DNA of 64,000 nucleotides from Actinopolyspora biskrensis (GTDB taxonomy: Bacteria; Actinomycetota; Actinomycetes; Mycobacteriales; Pseudonocardiaceae): positions 124,001 to 188,000 of the forward strand of contig NZ_JACBYW010000006.1 of the NCBI RefSeq assembly GCF_013408175.1. The letters run 5' to 3'. Below, piece after piece: positions 43,410 through 52,582 of the stretch (the first letter of the stretch is position 1; every line of letters starts with the position of its first letter). A model generated the notes under the pieces. It saw only the letters and a list, made by a program, of their open reading frames with translations, ran no database searches and was not told where the DNA came from. The translations under genes and the position numbers were made by a program.

Positions 43410-46400
43410 TGGCCGACCTGCCTTCCCGAGGAGTGCACCGGGCAGCTGGTGCGAACCGGGCAACGCGGGCAGTCCGCGTTCTCGACGGCGCGGAACTCCG
43501 GGCCGGTGCCTGCCGCGGCCGCGTCGTGCACCACCTCGAGCCAGCCGCGGATCTCCTCGTCGTCGAATCCCTGCTGAACCCGCTCGGTGGCCGCGCCGCT
43601 CCCGGCCTCCGGCTTGGCCACGTAGACCAGTCGTGCCCCGCCCGGCTCGCTCTCCCCGTCCGCGCCGAAAGCGCCCAGTGCCGCGGCCAGCTGGTAAACC
43701 GCCAGTTGAGTGTGCTGCCGGGCCCTGTCCTTGCTCACCGGTGTCTTGGACGTCTTGACGTCCACGATCACCGGTCTGCCGCTGCCGTCGTTCTCCAGCC
43801 GGTCCACCCGGCCCCGCAGCCGCAGCTGGTGCCCGCCTTCCCGCGCGGGCACCGTCAGGTCCAGATCGCGTTCCACCGCGACCTGCTCCAGCTCGGCACG
43901 TGAGGAGTCCAGCCACGCGAGGAACGAGTCCAGCATTCCGCGCACCCGCTCGCGCTCCCTGCGGGAGTACCAGGGGGCCCCCGCGTCCACGGACTCCCAC
44001 GCGCGGTCCAGCGCCTGTTCGAGCCGTTGCCGGTCGGCTCCCTCGGCCGCTGCCTGGACCAGCGAGTGCACCACGGTACCGGCCACCGAAGCCAGCTCGG
44101 CGGCGTCCTGTCCACCGTGCCGTTCGATCATCCACCGCAGCGGGCAGGTCGAGAGCACCTCCACCGTGGACGGGCTCACCCGGACCGGCTCGTGCTCGCC
44201 CACCAACGGGGCTGAGCTGGACGGTTCGGGCAACCCGTACCAGCTGTCCGGATGCGCCCCCCGCACTCCGGCCGCCGCGAGCCTGGCCAACTGCGCGGCC
44301 GCGTGACGACGGCGTTCCGCTTCCGCGGTGGCGTCGTTGACCACCTGGCGCAGCTCGCCCACCAGTTCGGGAAGGCTCAGGCCACGCTCGGGCCCGGAGA
44401 CCGGGCGCTCCTCCGCCCCGGAGTCCTCGTCGGCGCCGTCCAACTCGTCCAGAAACCTGGAGGGTTGTTCCTCCTCCCCGCGCACCGCGCCGACCAGCAG
44501 CGTCCTGCGGGCACGGCTGGCGGCCACCAGCAGCAGCCGGCGCTCCTCGGCCAGCAGCGGCGCGGAGGCGGAAACCACGTCCGGGGAATCCACACCGGAC
44601 AGAACGTCCACCAGGCGCTCGACCCCGAGCAGCGAACCGCGCAACCGCAGGTCGGGCCAGATGCCCTCCTGCACGTCGGGCACCGCCACCACTTCCCACT
44701 CGCGCCCGACGGCCGCGTGCGCGGTCAGCACGGACACCGCGTCCCCTCCCGGGGAGCTCGGTGCCAACGTGTCCCCGGAGATGCGCTGGTTCTCCAGGTG
44801 GCCGACGAACGAGGCCGCGTCCGCTCCGGCGAGACGGTCCACGTACCGCGCCGCCTCGTCGAACAGCGCGACCACCGCGTCCAGGTCGCGGTCGGCCCGC
44901 GCCCCGCTGACACCTCCCCGCTCGGAACGCGTCAGCAGGGTCTGCTCCATCCCGCTGTCCTTCCAGATCCGCCACAGGACGTCCTCGACGCTCTCCCCTC
45001 GCGCACAGGAACGCCCGGCCGAATCGAGCAGCGTGGACACCCGGCGAGCCGGCTCCGCCGTGCTCCCCTCCAGCGCCGCCAGCCTGTCCGCGTCCCACAG
45101 CGTCTCTACCAGCACCTCACCGCTCGGACGGTCGTTGCCCGCTGCCAGGTCCAACCTGCGGAGCCCGCGCCGCAGTCGCCGCAGGGCCAACGAGTCCGCA
45201 CCTCCGAGGAGCGAACCGAGCAGGTACTCGGCCGTGTCGGAGTCCAGATCGGATGGACGTGCCGCGCAACGCAGCAGCGTCAGCAGCGGGCGGACGGCCG
45301 GGCGCCGGGCCAGCGGTATCTCCTCGTCACCGAGTTCCAGCGGGACCCCGGCAGCGAGCAACGCCCTGCGCAGCACCGGAAGCGAGAGGCCCGTGGACTT
45401 GACGATCACGGCCATGTCCGACCACGCCACCCCGCGCAGCAAGTGCGCTCGGCGCAGCTGGTCGGCCACCCACGCCGCCTGCTGGGCCTGCGAGGCCAGC
45501 AGCCGAACCTGGACTCCCCCGCCGGAGGAGCGCTCGTCGCCCTCCTCCGGCTCACCGGCGTCCTCGGCGAGGTCCGCACCGAACATCCGTCGCTGCGCAC
45601 CCGAACCGGGAAGACGCGCGGACAGCCGCCGCACCGCCCTGCGCACGCGTGTCGACATCCGGTGGTCGGCACCGAGCACCAGGGTCCGCTCCCCGCTCCG
45701 GTCCGCTTCGGACAGACTACTGGGATCAGCGCCCCTGAAGGAGAAAACGGCCTGGTCGGGATCACCGCCGAGCAGGAACTCGGAGGCCGTGTCACCGATG
45801 CGGCGGCACAACCGGTACTGCTGTGGATCCAGGTTCTGGGCGTCGTCCACCACCAAGTGCCGTACCCTGGTCCGCTCGGCCTCCAACAACTCCGCGTCGG
45901 AGTCGAAGGCGGACAGGGCCGCGGAAACCAGTTCGGCCGCGTCCAGTGGTGGTGCGGTGTCCCCGCTCGCTCCTCCGAGCTGGGTGACGCGTTCGTACTG
46001 CGCCCCGAAAGTCCCGGCCGCCACCCACTCGGGGCGTTCGTGCCGTTCGCCGAGCGCCACCAGATCGTTCGGCCCCACCCCGCGCTCGGCGGCACGCATC
46101 AGCAGATCACGAAGCTCGGCGACGAAGCCCTCGGTCCGCAGTGCGGCACGCAGCGACTCCGGCCAGTACCCGGCTCCGTCCTCGACGTCGCCCTCGAGCA
46201 GCTCACGGATCCGCAGGTCCTGTTCGGGACCGTTGAGCAGCCTCGGCTGCGGGCCGCCGTCGCGGCTGGCCCGCAGCCTCAGCACACCGAACGCGTAGGA
46301 GTGCACCGTGCGCACCAGCGGAGCACGCCCAGTGCTGACGGAGGCGTCACCGGCCAGCAGGCGACTGTTGATGGCACCGCGCATCAGCGCCGCCGTGGTG

Positions 46401-46627
46401 CGATTGGCGGTCAGCACGAGGGTGTCATCGGCGGTGGCCCTGCCGTCGAGCAGCCGCTCGGCCACCATCTCGGCCAGCAACGTCGTCTTGCCGGTCCCCG
46501 GGCCTCCGAGGATTCGCAGGAATCCGTTCGCACCGTCGATGACCCGGCGCTGCGCTTCGGACCACCGAAGACGCGGAGCGCTCTGCTCACCGGAACGCAC
46601 GAGGGCCGGAGCGGTGGAGGTCGACAC
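43406..46627 (-). CDS. adnA: Helicase-nuclease AdnA subunit
   Basis: A 1073-residue partner of AdnB. Walker A is GGPGTGKTT (residues 41-49), but motif II reads VVDDAQNLDP rather than DExx, which suggests a weakened motor as reported for AdnA of mycobacteria. The C-terminal nuclease has RGRVDRLEN, VIVDVKTSKT and QLAVYQLAA. Four cysteines are placed for an AddB-type Fe-S cluster: one in STCPLRWMIE and three in DCPRCPVRTSCPVH. GTG at 46627 is the start. It is divergent from the alkyltransferase-like gene and is followed by adnB with a four-base overlap. Confidence 0.95.
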   Translation of the reverse strand: MSTSTAPALVRSGEQSAPRLRWSEAQRRVIDGANGFLRILGGPGTGKTTLLAEMVAERLLDGRATADDTLVLTANRTTAALMRGAINSRLLAGDASVSTGRAPLVRTVHSYAFGVLRLRASRDGGPQPRLLNGPEQDLRIRELLEGDVEDGAGYWPESLRAALRTEGFVAELRDLLMRAAERGVGPNDLVALGERHERPEWVAAGTFGAQYERVTQLGGASGDTAPPLDAAELVSAALSAFDSDAELLEAERTRVRHLVVDDAQNLDPQQYRLCRRIGDTASEFLLGGDPDQAVFSFRGADPSSLSEADRSGERTLVLGADHRMSTRVRRAVRRLSARLPGSGAQRRMFGADLAEDAGEPEEGDERSSGGGVQVRLLASQAQQAAWVADQLRRAHLLRGVAWSDMAVIVKSTGLSLPVLRRALLAAGVPLELGDEEIPLARRPAVRPLLTLLRCAARPSDLDSDTAEYLLGSLLGGADSLALRRLRRGLRRLDLAAGNDRPSGEVLVETLWDADRLAALEGSTAEPARRVSTLLDSAGRSCARGESVEDVLWRIWKDSGMEQTLLTRSERGGVSGARADRDLDAVVALFDEAARYVDRLAGADAASFVGHLENQRISGDTLAPSSPGGDAVSVLTAHAAVGREWEVVAVPDVQEGIWPDLRLRGSLLGVERLVDVLSGVDSPDVVSASAPLLAEERRLLLVAASRARRTLLVGAVRGEEEQPSRFLDELDGADEDSGAEERPVSGPERGLSLPELVGELRQVVNDATAEAERRRHAAAQLARLAAAGVRGAHPDSWYGLPEPSSSAPLVGEHEPVRVSPSTVEVLSTCPLRWMIERHGGQDAAELASVAGTVVHSLVQAAAEGADRQRLEQALDRAWESVDAGAPWYSRRERERVRGMLDSFLAWLDSSRAELEQVAVERDLDLTVPAREGGHQLRLRGRVDRLENDGSGRPVIVDVKTSKTPVSKDRARQHTQLAVYQLAAALGAFGADGESEPGGARLVYVAKPEAGSGAATERVQQGFDDEEIRGWLEVVHDAAAAGTGPEFRAVENADCPRCPVRTSCPVHSSGRQVGQ

Positions 46628-46719
46628 GTACGCGATGGAATCATGCCGCCATGATCGCTTCCCGCACCTGGTGACGAGTGTGTCGCCCGCACCACGTCCG
46701 GCTGTGCGAGACTTCCCGG

Positions 46720-47037
46720 GTGGACGAACGGACCTGGGAACACGTTCGAACGGTGGTCACCACCATCCCGCCGGGGTACGTCCTCGGTTACGGCGACGTC
46801 GCGCGGCACGCGGGGCTGCGTTCCGCCCGTGTGGTCGGACGAATCCTCGCCGAGGACGGCGCCGACCTCCCCTGGCACAGAGTGCTCCGCTCGAACGGGA
46901 GCGTGGCCGAGCACCTGCGCCACGAACAGCTGGAACGGCTCCGCACCGAAGGGGTGCTCGCCGACGGGGGGCGGGTGGACATGCGTCGCTACCGGTGGGA
47001 ACCGTCCGCCCCCTTCGAACTCCCCGGTGCGGAGTGA
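46720..47037 (+). CDS. Alkyltransferase-like protein (ATL)
   Basis: A 105-residue MGMT-type DNA-binding domain in which the alkyl-accepting cysteine of PCHR is replaced: the sequence reads LPWHRVLRSNG. This Trp-for-Cys change defines ATL proteins, which bind O6-alkylguanine and flag it for nucleotide excision repair without removing the alkyl group. The helix-turn-helix segment GYGDVARHAGLRSARVVGRI is intact. The GTG start at 46720 fits the family length; ATGs further downstream would delete the domain. It is divergent from adnA, giving a DNA-repair pair. The mycobacterial counterpart is Rv3204 (from memory). Confidence 0.93.
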   Translation: MDERTWEHVRTVVTTIPPGYVLGYGDVARHAGLRSARVVGRILAEDGADLPWHRVLRSNGSVAEHLRHEQLERLRTEGVLADGGRVDMRRYRWEPSAPFELPGAE

Positions 47038-47054
47038 ACCGCACCCGCCGCGTT

Positions 47055-47882
47055 TCAGCGCCGCTCGGGGAGCCGCTCCGCGATCAGGCGTACCAGCGAA
47101 GCGGTCCGCGCGCGCTCCGGTAACGCGCAGGAGAAGCCCGCTTCCACCAGCGGCGCCGCCGTCACCGGACCCACGCAGCCGAGCAGCACACCGCCGCTGA
47201 TCGCCTCGCGCAGCTCAGCGGAACGCCCGATCCGCTCCGCCCGGCCCAGCAGGTTCGACGCCGCGGGGGCACTGGTGAAGGCCAGCGCGTGCACCCCGCC
47301 GTCGATCACCCGGCCGATGAGGTCGTCCAGCTTCTCCGGCTCCAGGGGGTCCGTCCACCGGTAGACCATCACGGCGATCACCTCCGCTCCCGCCTCGACG
47401 AGGCGTTCGCGGAACCACGACATCGGGTCCCCGTGCACCTGGACGACCACGCGCCTGCCGCGCAGCTCGCGCGTCAACAGGTGGGCCAGGACCTCTCCGG
47501 CCTCCTCCGAGGGAGCGCTCCAAGCCACCTCGAGCCCGGCCCCGCGGATCGCCCCCACGGCCTTGGAGCCGCGCGCGAGCAGGGTCGCCGCGGACAGTCG
47601 CTCGCGCAACGCCGCTCCGTCGCCCGCGGTGTCGGCGGCCTCGAGCCACCCGCGGAACCCCACTCCCGTGGTGGCGACCACGTAGTCCACCTCGGCGGCG
47701 AGCACTTCGGCGGTGGACTCGGCCAGCGCTCCGTCCCGCGGAAGCGGGACGGTGTGCATCGCCGGGGCCTGCACCACGTCCGCCCCGCGCCTGTTCAGCA
47801 ACGACGCCAGTTCCTCGGCCTTGCGTTCCGCGGTCACTCCGACCGTGTAACCGCGCAGCGGTTCCTCCGTTTTCGAACCCAC
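47055..47882 (-). CDS. hemD: Uroporphyrinogen-III synthase
   Basis: A 275-residue HemD-like protein with the two alpha/beta lobes of the family: RGYTVGVTAERKAEELASLL at the start, then VDYVVATTGVGFRGWLEAAD, VVVQVHGDPMSWFRERLVEAG and ALAFTSAPAASNLLG in the second lobe. It cyclises hydroxymethylbilane to uroporphyrinogen III in haem and cobalamin synthesis. Actinobacteria often carry several HemD-like genes, some fused to a regulator; this one is unfused and far from other hem genes, so a paralogue with another role is possible. Start: GTG at 47882, or GTG at 47936 giving 18 more residues. Confidence 0.83.
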   Translation of the reverse strand: MGSKTEEPLRGYTVGVTAERKAEELASLLNRRGADVVQAPAMHTVPLPRDGALAESTAEVLAAEVDYVVATTGVGFRGWLEAADTAGDGAALRERLSAATLLARGSKAVGAIRGAGLEVAWSAPSEEAGEVLAHLLTRELRGRRVVVQVHGDPMSWFRERLVEAGAEVIAVMVYRWTDPLEPEKLDDLIGRVIDGGVHALAFTSAPAASNLLGRAERIGRSAELREAISGGVLLGCVGPVTAAPLVEAGFSCALPERARTASLVRLIAERLPERR

Positions 47883-48015
47883 TCCGCCATCTTCACACGA
47901 AAGGTCGACAAACGTGCCGTCCCGCGTCGCGCTCACGCGGGATTCCGCCCCGAACTCCCGCGTTCCGGGACCGGGTACCCGACCGCCCGAGCGAACCGAG
48001 CCGACGAGCTAACCC

Positions 48016-48822
48016 CTAAAGAACTTCCAAAACCGTTTGCGAGGCACTCTCGAGGCCCCCGAGCGAGGCGGTGCTCGCGCGCGGGTGCAGCGCGTGCAAC
48101 GCGAGGCGGAACAGCAGGGCTCGCAGCAGCATCTGGGGCCACTCCGCGAGATGCGACCACCGCTCGACTATCGCCGGGTCGGAGCCTCCCCAGGCCAGCG
48201 CGTCGATCACCACCACGGCCGCTGCCCACTCCGCGGGTCGCCAGAACGGGACGAAGTCGATCAAACCGGGCGGGGCGTTGCCGGAGAACAGCACGTTGCC
48301 GAACAAGTCGCCGTGCACCACCTGCGGGCGCAGTGCGACGTGTTTGCGCGAGGCGGCCAGCACGTCGAACAGCCGCCCGCCCTTCTCCGGGGACAGCGAC
48401 ATGTGCGCCTCGCCCCAGGCCATCCGGTCGGCGAGCGCGTAGATGTCCTGGCGGGAATCCACGAAACGCGGTTTGTCCAGTCGGCTGGTCGCGGTGTGCA
48501 GCCGCAGCGACATCGCGACGACCTCGTCGTGTCGCGGCTCGGGCCGTCCGACGAGATCGCGCCGCGCGGACCATCCGGAAACCACCCACCTGCCGTCGGT
48601 GGACCGCAGCGGTCGCGCCAAACGCGTCTCCTCCGGAGCCAGCGCGTCCAACACCCGCGCCACCCAGGCGGCCTCGGCCGTGTTCGCCGCGAGTTTGAGC
48701 AGCACTCCGTCCTCTTCGCCGCAACGCCAGGCGAGTCCGCCCTCCAGCAGTTCGACCTCCTCCCCACGCGCGCCGAACGCGGCGCGCACATGGGTCGGGG
48801 GTGGCTCGGCCGTAGCACTCAC
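48016..48822 (-). CDS. TIGR02569-family phosphotransferase-like protein
   Basis: A 268-residue protein of an actinobacterial family related to aminoglycoside phosphotransferases. The catalytic loop is VVHGDLFGNVLF (HGDxxxxN) and the metal-binding Asp lies in PGLIDFVPFW. The N-lobe lysine strand is less clear (GVLLKLAANTAEAA). A drug or small-molecule kinase role is possible but untested; the family sits beside moeZ in M. tuberculosis (Rv3205c, from memory). GTG at 48822 begins VSATAEPPP and agrees with the family length. It lies downstream of moeZ on the same strand. Confidence 0.85.
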   Translation of the reverse strand: MSATAEPPPTHVRAAFGARGEEVELLEGGLAWRCGEEDGVLLKLAANTAEAAWVARVLDALAPEETRLARPLRSTDGRWVVSGWSARRDLVGRPEPRHDEVVAMSLRLHTATSRLDKPRFVDSRQDIYALADRMAWGEAHMSLSPEKGGRLFDVLAASRKHVALRPQVVHGDLFGNVLFSGNAPPGLIDFVPFWRPAEWAAAVVVIDALAWGGSDPAIVERWSHLAEWPQMLLRALLFRLALHALHPRASTASLGGLESASQTVLEVL

Positions 48823-49021
48823 GTGCAAGACGCTACCCGCAACGGTGGCGATCAAGTCGCAGACGCTCCGGGAGAGGACGAGAACTGGAGCGATCAAGGT
48901 GACACGCGGGCACCGGCCGGACTTCGCACCGGATGGACCACGGACCTCTCGCGGTCGGTCCCGGACCGGCCGTTCCGACCCGGGACCGGACCGGAACGTG
49001 CCGGTGCCCCACGAACCTCGA

Positions 49022-50224
49022 TCAGTAGGTCGGCAGGTCCGTGTCGACCTGGTTCGCCCAGCCGAGCACACCGCCACCGACGTGAACGGCATCCGAGAAG
49101 CCCGCCTTGTGCAGCGCGGAAAGCGCCTCGGCCGAGCGCCCGCCCGACTTGCAGTGCAGCACGATCTGCCGGTCCTGCGGCAGTTCGGCCAGTGCCTCGC
49201 CGGACAGGATCCGGTCCTTGGGGATCAGCTTCGAACCGTCGATGCGCACGATCTCGTACTCGTGCGGTTCCCTGACGTCGATCAGTTCGAACTTCTCCTC
49301 CGAGTCGAACTTGTCCTTCAGCTCCTGCGGAGTGATGGTGCTGTCCGCGGCGGCCTGCTGCGCGTCGTCCGAGACGACTCCGCAGAAGGTCTCGTAGTCG
49401 ATGAGCTCGGTGACCTCGTCCGCGTTCGGGTCCTTGCGGATCTTGACCGTGCGGTAGCTCATCTCCAGGGCGTCGTAGATCATCAACCTGCCGAGCAGGG
49501 TTTCACCGATTCCGGTGATGAGCTTGATCGCCTCGTTGACCATGATCGAACCGATCGAGGCGCAGAGGACTCCGAGCACACCGCCCTCGGCGCACGACGG
49601 CACCATTCCCGGCGGCGGGGGCTCCGGGTAGAGGTCGCGGTAGTTCGGCCCGTGGGTGTCCCAGAAAACGCTCGCCTGACCCTCGAACCGGAAGATCGAG
49701 CCCCAGACGTAGGGCTTGCCCTGCAGCACCGCGGCGTCGTTGACCAGGTAACGAGTCGCGAAGTTGTCGGTGCCGTCGAGGATCAGATCGTAGTCCTCGA
49801 AGATGCCGAGCGCGTTGTCCGAGGTCAGATGTGTCTGGTGCAGATTGACCCGAACGAACGGGTTGACATCGGCGATCGAGTCCCGCGCGGACTCGGCCTT
49901 GGAGCGTCCCAGGTCGGACTGACCGTGGATGACCTGGCGGTGCAGGTTCGACTCGTCGACCTCGTCGAACTCGACGATCCCGAGGGTTCCCACACCCGCG
50001 GCGGCCAGGTACATCAGCGCGGGGCTGCCGAGTCCGCCCGCCCCGATAACCAGCACCTTGGCGTTCTTCAGGCGCTTCTGGCCCTCCATCCCGACGTCCG
50101 GGATGATCAGGTGCCTGCTGTAGCGCGCGACCTCGTCCTTGGTCAGCTCCGCGGCGGGCTCCACCAGCGGCGGGAGCGCCGTCCCGCTACCGGCCGCCCC
50201 CTGAGGGGATGTGTTGCCGGTCAT
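49022..50224 (-). CDS. moeZ: Sulfur-carrier adenylyltransferase/sulfurtransferase MoeZ
   Basis: A 400-residue fusion of a ThiF/MoeB adenylation domain with a rhodanese domain. The nucleotide loop is GAGGLGS (residues 61-67), followed by DNFATRYLVNDA. The rhodanese active-site loop is LHCKSGGRS, with its Cys intact. The enzyme adenylates and sulfurates small sulfur carriers (MoaD, ThiS, CysO-like) for molybdopterin, thiamin and cysteine routes. The ATG at 50224 follows AGGAGGAGC, a strong ribosome site. It lies beside DUF3152 and the TIGR02569 gene, as in mycobacteria. Confidence 0.95.
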   Translation of the reverse strand: MTGNTSPQGAAGSGTALPPLVEPAAELTKDEVARYSRHLIIPDVGMEGQKRLKNAKVLVIGAGGLGSPALMYLAAAGVGTLGIVEFDEVDESNLHRQVIHGQSDLGRSKAESARDSIADVNPFVRVNLHQTHLTSDNALGIFEDYDLILDGTDNFATRYLVNDAAVLQGKPYVWGSIFRFEGQASVFWDTHGPNYRDLYPEPPPPGMVPSCAEGGVLGVLCASIGSIMVNEAIKLITGIGETLLGRLMIYDALEMSYRTVKIRKDPNADEVTELIDYETFCGVVSDDAQQAAADSTITPQELKDKFDSEEKFELIDVREPHEYEIVRIDGSKLIPKDRILSGEALAELPQDRQIVLHCKSGGRSAEALSALHKAGFSDAVHVGGGVLGWANQVDTDLPTY

Positions 50225-50394
50225 CTCCCAGCTCCTCCTGCGTTGCCTGGATGTGCGTCGACGTGCGGCGGCCACGGCGTGCCGGCCGGTACGGCCTCAC
50301 AACCCGCCTACCGCGCGCCACCACATCGTGTAACGCAAGCCTGGCCGATGGTCTTCCACGTCCCAAGCCGCTCCCACGAACTGGGACGAGTTCC

Positions 50395-51375
50395 CTAGCG
50401 GCCCGCCTCGTTCCCCAGCGGGAACGGCCACGCGTTCGGCTTGCACACGAAACCGTTGGACGGAATCTCGGTGCCCTGGGAAACTCGTTCGTTCAGGTCG
50501 TGCAGCTCGTCGTTCGAGACGCTGAAGGTCTGCTGCATCATCACGGGAGCGAGCTGCCCCTGGGCCGGGCAGCCCACATGGCCGTTCCCGAAGAAGTGCC
50601 CGACCTCGTGATTAACGACATACCGCCGGTACGTGCCGATGTCCCCGTCGAAGGAGACCGCTCCCCGCACCCAGCGCGCGGCGCTGATGTAGACGCGCTC
50701 GTCGATTCGGCAGGAGGAGTCGTAGGGCAGTCCGTTCCCGTAGCCGCACACCTCCCTGGCGGTGTTCCTGCTGACCAGCGTGACCCGCAGGTCCGGCCGG
50801 GGGCCGTCGGGACCGACCCGACGCAGCGATATGCCGCCCGCGCGGGGATTGGTCCAGCTGCGCGGATCGGCCAGGGTCTGTTCGGCGAGCCTGGCGAAGG
50901 TGTCGTTTCCCTCGATCAGCTGAACACCGGTCTCCATCTCGATGGTGTACTTGTAGAGCCGTCCCGAGCCGACCGGATCCGTTTCCCCCGGCACGACCTC
51001 GAAAGTCCCCGACCCCGACTTCGGGACCGGCGCGCCGGAAGGCAGTTCGGGAGATTTCATCCGGGAGTCGTACTCGCCTCCCTTGTCCCCCTCCTCGACC
51101 ACGGGGGCGGTGTCGTTCTCCGTCGTCCTGCCCGCCGATTCCACCGCACCGCCCCCCTGCTGGGACCGGTCCGGCAACCCCACGACGGCGAAGACGGTGA
51201 TCACCAGCAGTACCGGAACCGCGTAGACGCCCCAGCCGTAACGCAGCAGCCCCCTCTTCCGGCGGCTCCTCCCGGAGCGTCGGGTTCCGCCGCCCTCGGT
51301 TCGTCGCTCGGGGCTCGGATACCAGGACGCCGCGAGAGGATCCCCCCGGTGCCGACCGCCTTCCCCGGATTCCAC
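50395..51375 (-). CDS. DUF3152 membrane-anchored metzincin-like protein
   Basis: A 326-residue protein with an Arg-rich cytosolic start, one membrane helix near residues 50-66 (YAVPVLLVITVFAVVGL), a disordered linker, and an extracellular DUF3152 domain. The zinc motif NHEVGHFFGNGHVGC (HExxHxxGxxH, near residues 255-265) is the metzincin signature, intact, with a methionine-containing turn (APVMMQQTF) after it. Activity is inferred from the motif; the family is otherwise uncharacterised. GTG at 51375 follows GAGGAG. It is divergent from a TetR regulator across a 529-bp gap that holds a repeat copy. Confidence 0.88.
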   Translation of the reverse strand: MESGEGGRHRGDPLAASWYPSPERRTEGGGTRRSGRSRRKRGLLRYGWGVYAVPVLLVITVFAVVGLPDRSQQGGGAVESAGRTTENDTAPVVEEGDKGGEYDSRMKSPELPSGAPVPKSGSGTFEVVPGETDPVGSGRLYKYTIEMETGVQLIEGNDTFARLAEQTLADPRSWTNPRAGGISLRRVGPDGPRPDLRVTLVSRNTAREVCGYGNGLPYDSSCRIDERVYISAARWVRGAVSFDGDIGTYRRYVVNHEVGHFFGNGHVGCPAQGQLAPVMMQQTFSVSNDELHDLNERVSQGTEIPSNGFVCKPNAWPFPLGNEAGR

Positions 51376-51427
51376 TGATCTCCTCGAATTCCTACCGACT
51401 ACTCACTGATGCTCTTTCCCGCCGTGT

Positions 51428-51630
51428 CGACGACCGGTGCGGTGCTCTCGGCGCCTGCAGCGCCGCGGCACCCCACCACGCGCAGCCGGCGGCTCCGCGG
51501 GTTCTCCCGCGTCGCGCTCCCGCGAGTACGGTTCCGACGTCGTGTAGGACGCTACCCGATGTCGGGGCGTCCGCAACGAGAGTCGGCGGGAGGTCCAGCT
51601 CAGCGACCACCCGCGACGACCCGAGCAGAA
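51428..51630 (+). repeat. Modular dispersed repeat, copy 6 (full)
   Basis: Carries the upstream GGTGC...CGGCGC/GCGCCG...GGCACC hairpin, module A (gcagccggcggctccgcgggttctcccgcg), the core hairpin (51533-51566) and a tail ending cagctcagcgaccacccgcgacgacc. It lies in a divergent promoter gap, so the family is not limited to gene ends. Confidence 0.7.
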
Positions 51631-51696
51631 AACCTCGATCGGCGCACCGCTCGGACCGTGCGGCCCGACGCGCGCTTCCGTTGCCTTCAGATTGCC

Positions 51697-51732
51697 ACAG
51701 TACGCAACTCGACCAACGAATGCGGGTACTGT
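51697..51732. promoter_or_regulatory. Inverted repeat upstream of TetR
   Basis: ACAGTAC (51697-51703) and GTACTGT (51726-51732) are perfect inverted repeats, extended by GCA/TGC with two unpaired bases. It lies about 170 bp before the TetR start, in the divergent region shared with DUF3152. It may be a regulator site or a leader hairpin. Confidence 0.35.
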
Positions 51733-51904
51733 CCGTAGCCGGGCGTGGCGTGGAACCACCGAGCCCGTGCGGTGCGGATTACGAATTCTCGGCCGGTCGA
51801 TGAACAGGTAAGCAGCACAAAATCTCTACCGACAAGTAAAGTTGGGTAGCCCGTCCCGCACGACGACCCGACCGGAACCAGCATCATTCGGTGGAGGCTT
51901 AGAG

Positions 51905-52540
51905 ATGACCGAGACCGCGCAGCAGAGCACCGACCAGCCCAACCGCGGGGTCCGACTTCCGCGTGACGCACGAAGGGCGCAGCTGCTCTCCGCGGCTCAG
52001 GACGTGTTCGTGGCCAATGGTTACCACGCCGCGGCGATGGACGACATCGCCGACCGCGCGGGTGTCAGCAAACCCGTGCTCTACCAGCACTTTCCCGGCA
52101 AGCTCGAGTTGTACCTCGCTCTGCTGGAAACGCACGGAACCGAACTGGTCAGTCGGGTGCGCGAAGCCATCGAGTCCAATCCCGACAACAAGCAGCGCGT
52201 GCGGGCCGCCGTGGGTGCGCTCTACGAGTTCGTCGACCGGGAGGACCAGGCGTTCCGGCTGGTGTTCGAGTCCGATCTCCGGGGGGAGCCCGCTGTGGAA
52301 CGTGCCGTCGAGCAGGCCTCCTCGGGCTGCATCGACGCGGTGGCCGAGGCCGTCACGGCGGACGCCGGACTCGATCACGAACGGGCGAGGCTGCTCGCCG
52401 TGGGACTGGTCGGGCTGAGCCAGGTGACCGCCAGGGACTGGTTGGACACGGAGAACTCCATCTCCCGCGACGAGGCCGTGAACCTCATGTCCACCCTGGC
52501 TTGGAAGGGACTGGCCGGCTTCCCGATGCAGCAGGGCTGA
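51905..52540 (+). CDS. TetR-family transcriptional regulator (Rv3208-like)
   Basis: A 211-residue TetR repressor. The N-terminal helix-turn-helix reads YHAAAMDDIADRAGVSKPVL followed by YQHFPGKLELYLALL, a recognition segment typical of the Rv3208 group (from memory). The C-terminal helical domain binds an unknown ligand. The ATG at 51905 follows GGAGGCTTAGAG. Flanking DUF3152 and DUF3107 genes are the neighbours expected in mycobacteria, although here several genes are inserted before DUF3107. A strong terminator follows. Confidence 0.92.
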   Translation: MTETAQQSTDQPNRGVRLPRDARRAQLLSAAQDVFVANGYHAAAMDDIADRAGVSKPVLYQHFPGKLELYLALLETHGTELVSRVREAIESNPDNKQRVRAAVGALYEFVDREDQAFRLVFESDLRGEPAVERAVEQASSGCIDAVAEAVTADAGLDHERARLLAVGLVGLSQVTARDWLDTENSISRDEAVNLMSTLAWKGLAGFPMQQG

Positions 52541-52545
52541 CCCCT

Positions 52546-52582
52546 CCCGTTCCGCGCACGAACGGGACGGGCGCGGAACGGG
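52546..52582 (+). terminator. Terminator of the TetR gene
   Basis: CCCGTTCCGCGC pairs perfectly with GCGCGGAACGGG (12 bp, 13-nt loop), beginning six bases after the stop codon. It is GC-rich with no T-run. Confidence 0.65.

Noticed and set aside
43410-45098. In-frame upstream extension of adnB inside adnA
   Set aside because: The extension lies wholly within adnA in another frame, is Arg/Gly-rich, and the true adnB start (GTGA overlap at 43409) matches the family N-terminus.
44252-46654. 800-codon frame opposite adnA
   Set aside because: It has no recognisable motif and its codon pattern follows the antisense of adnA.
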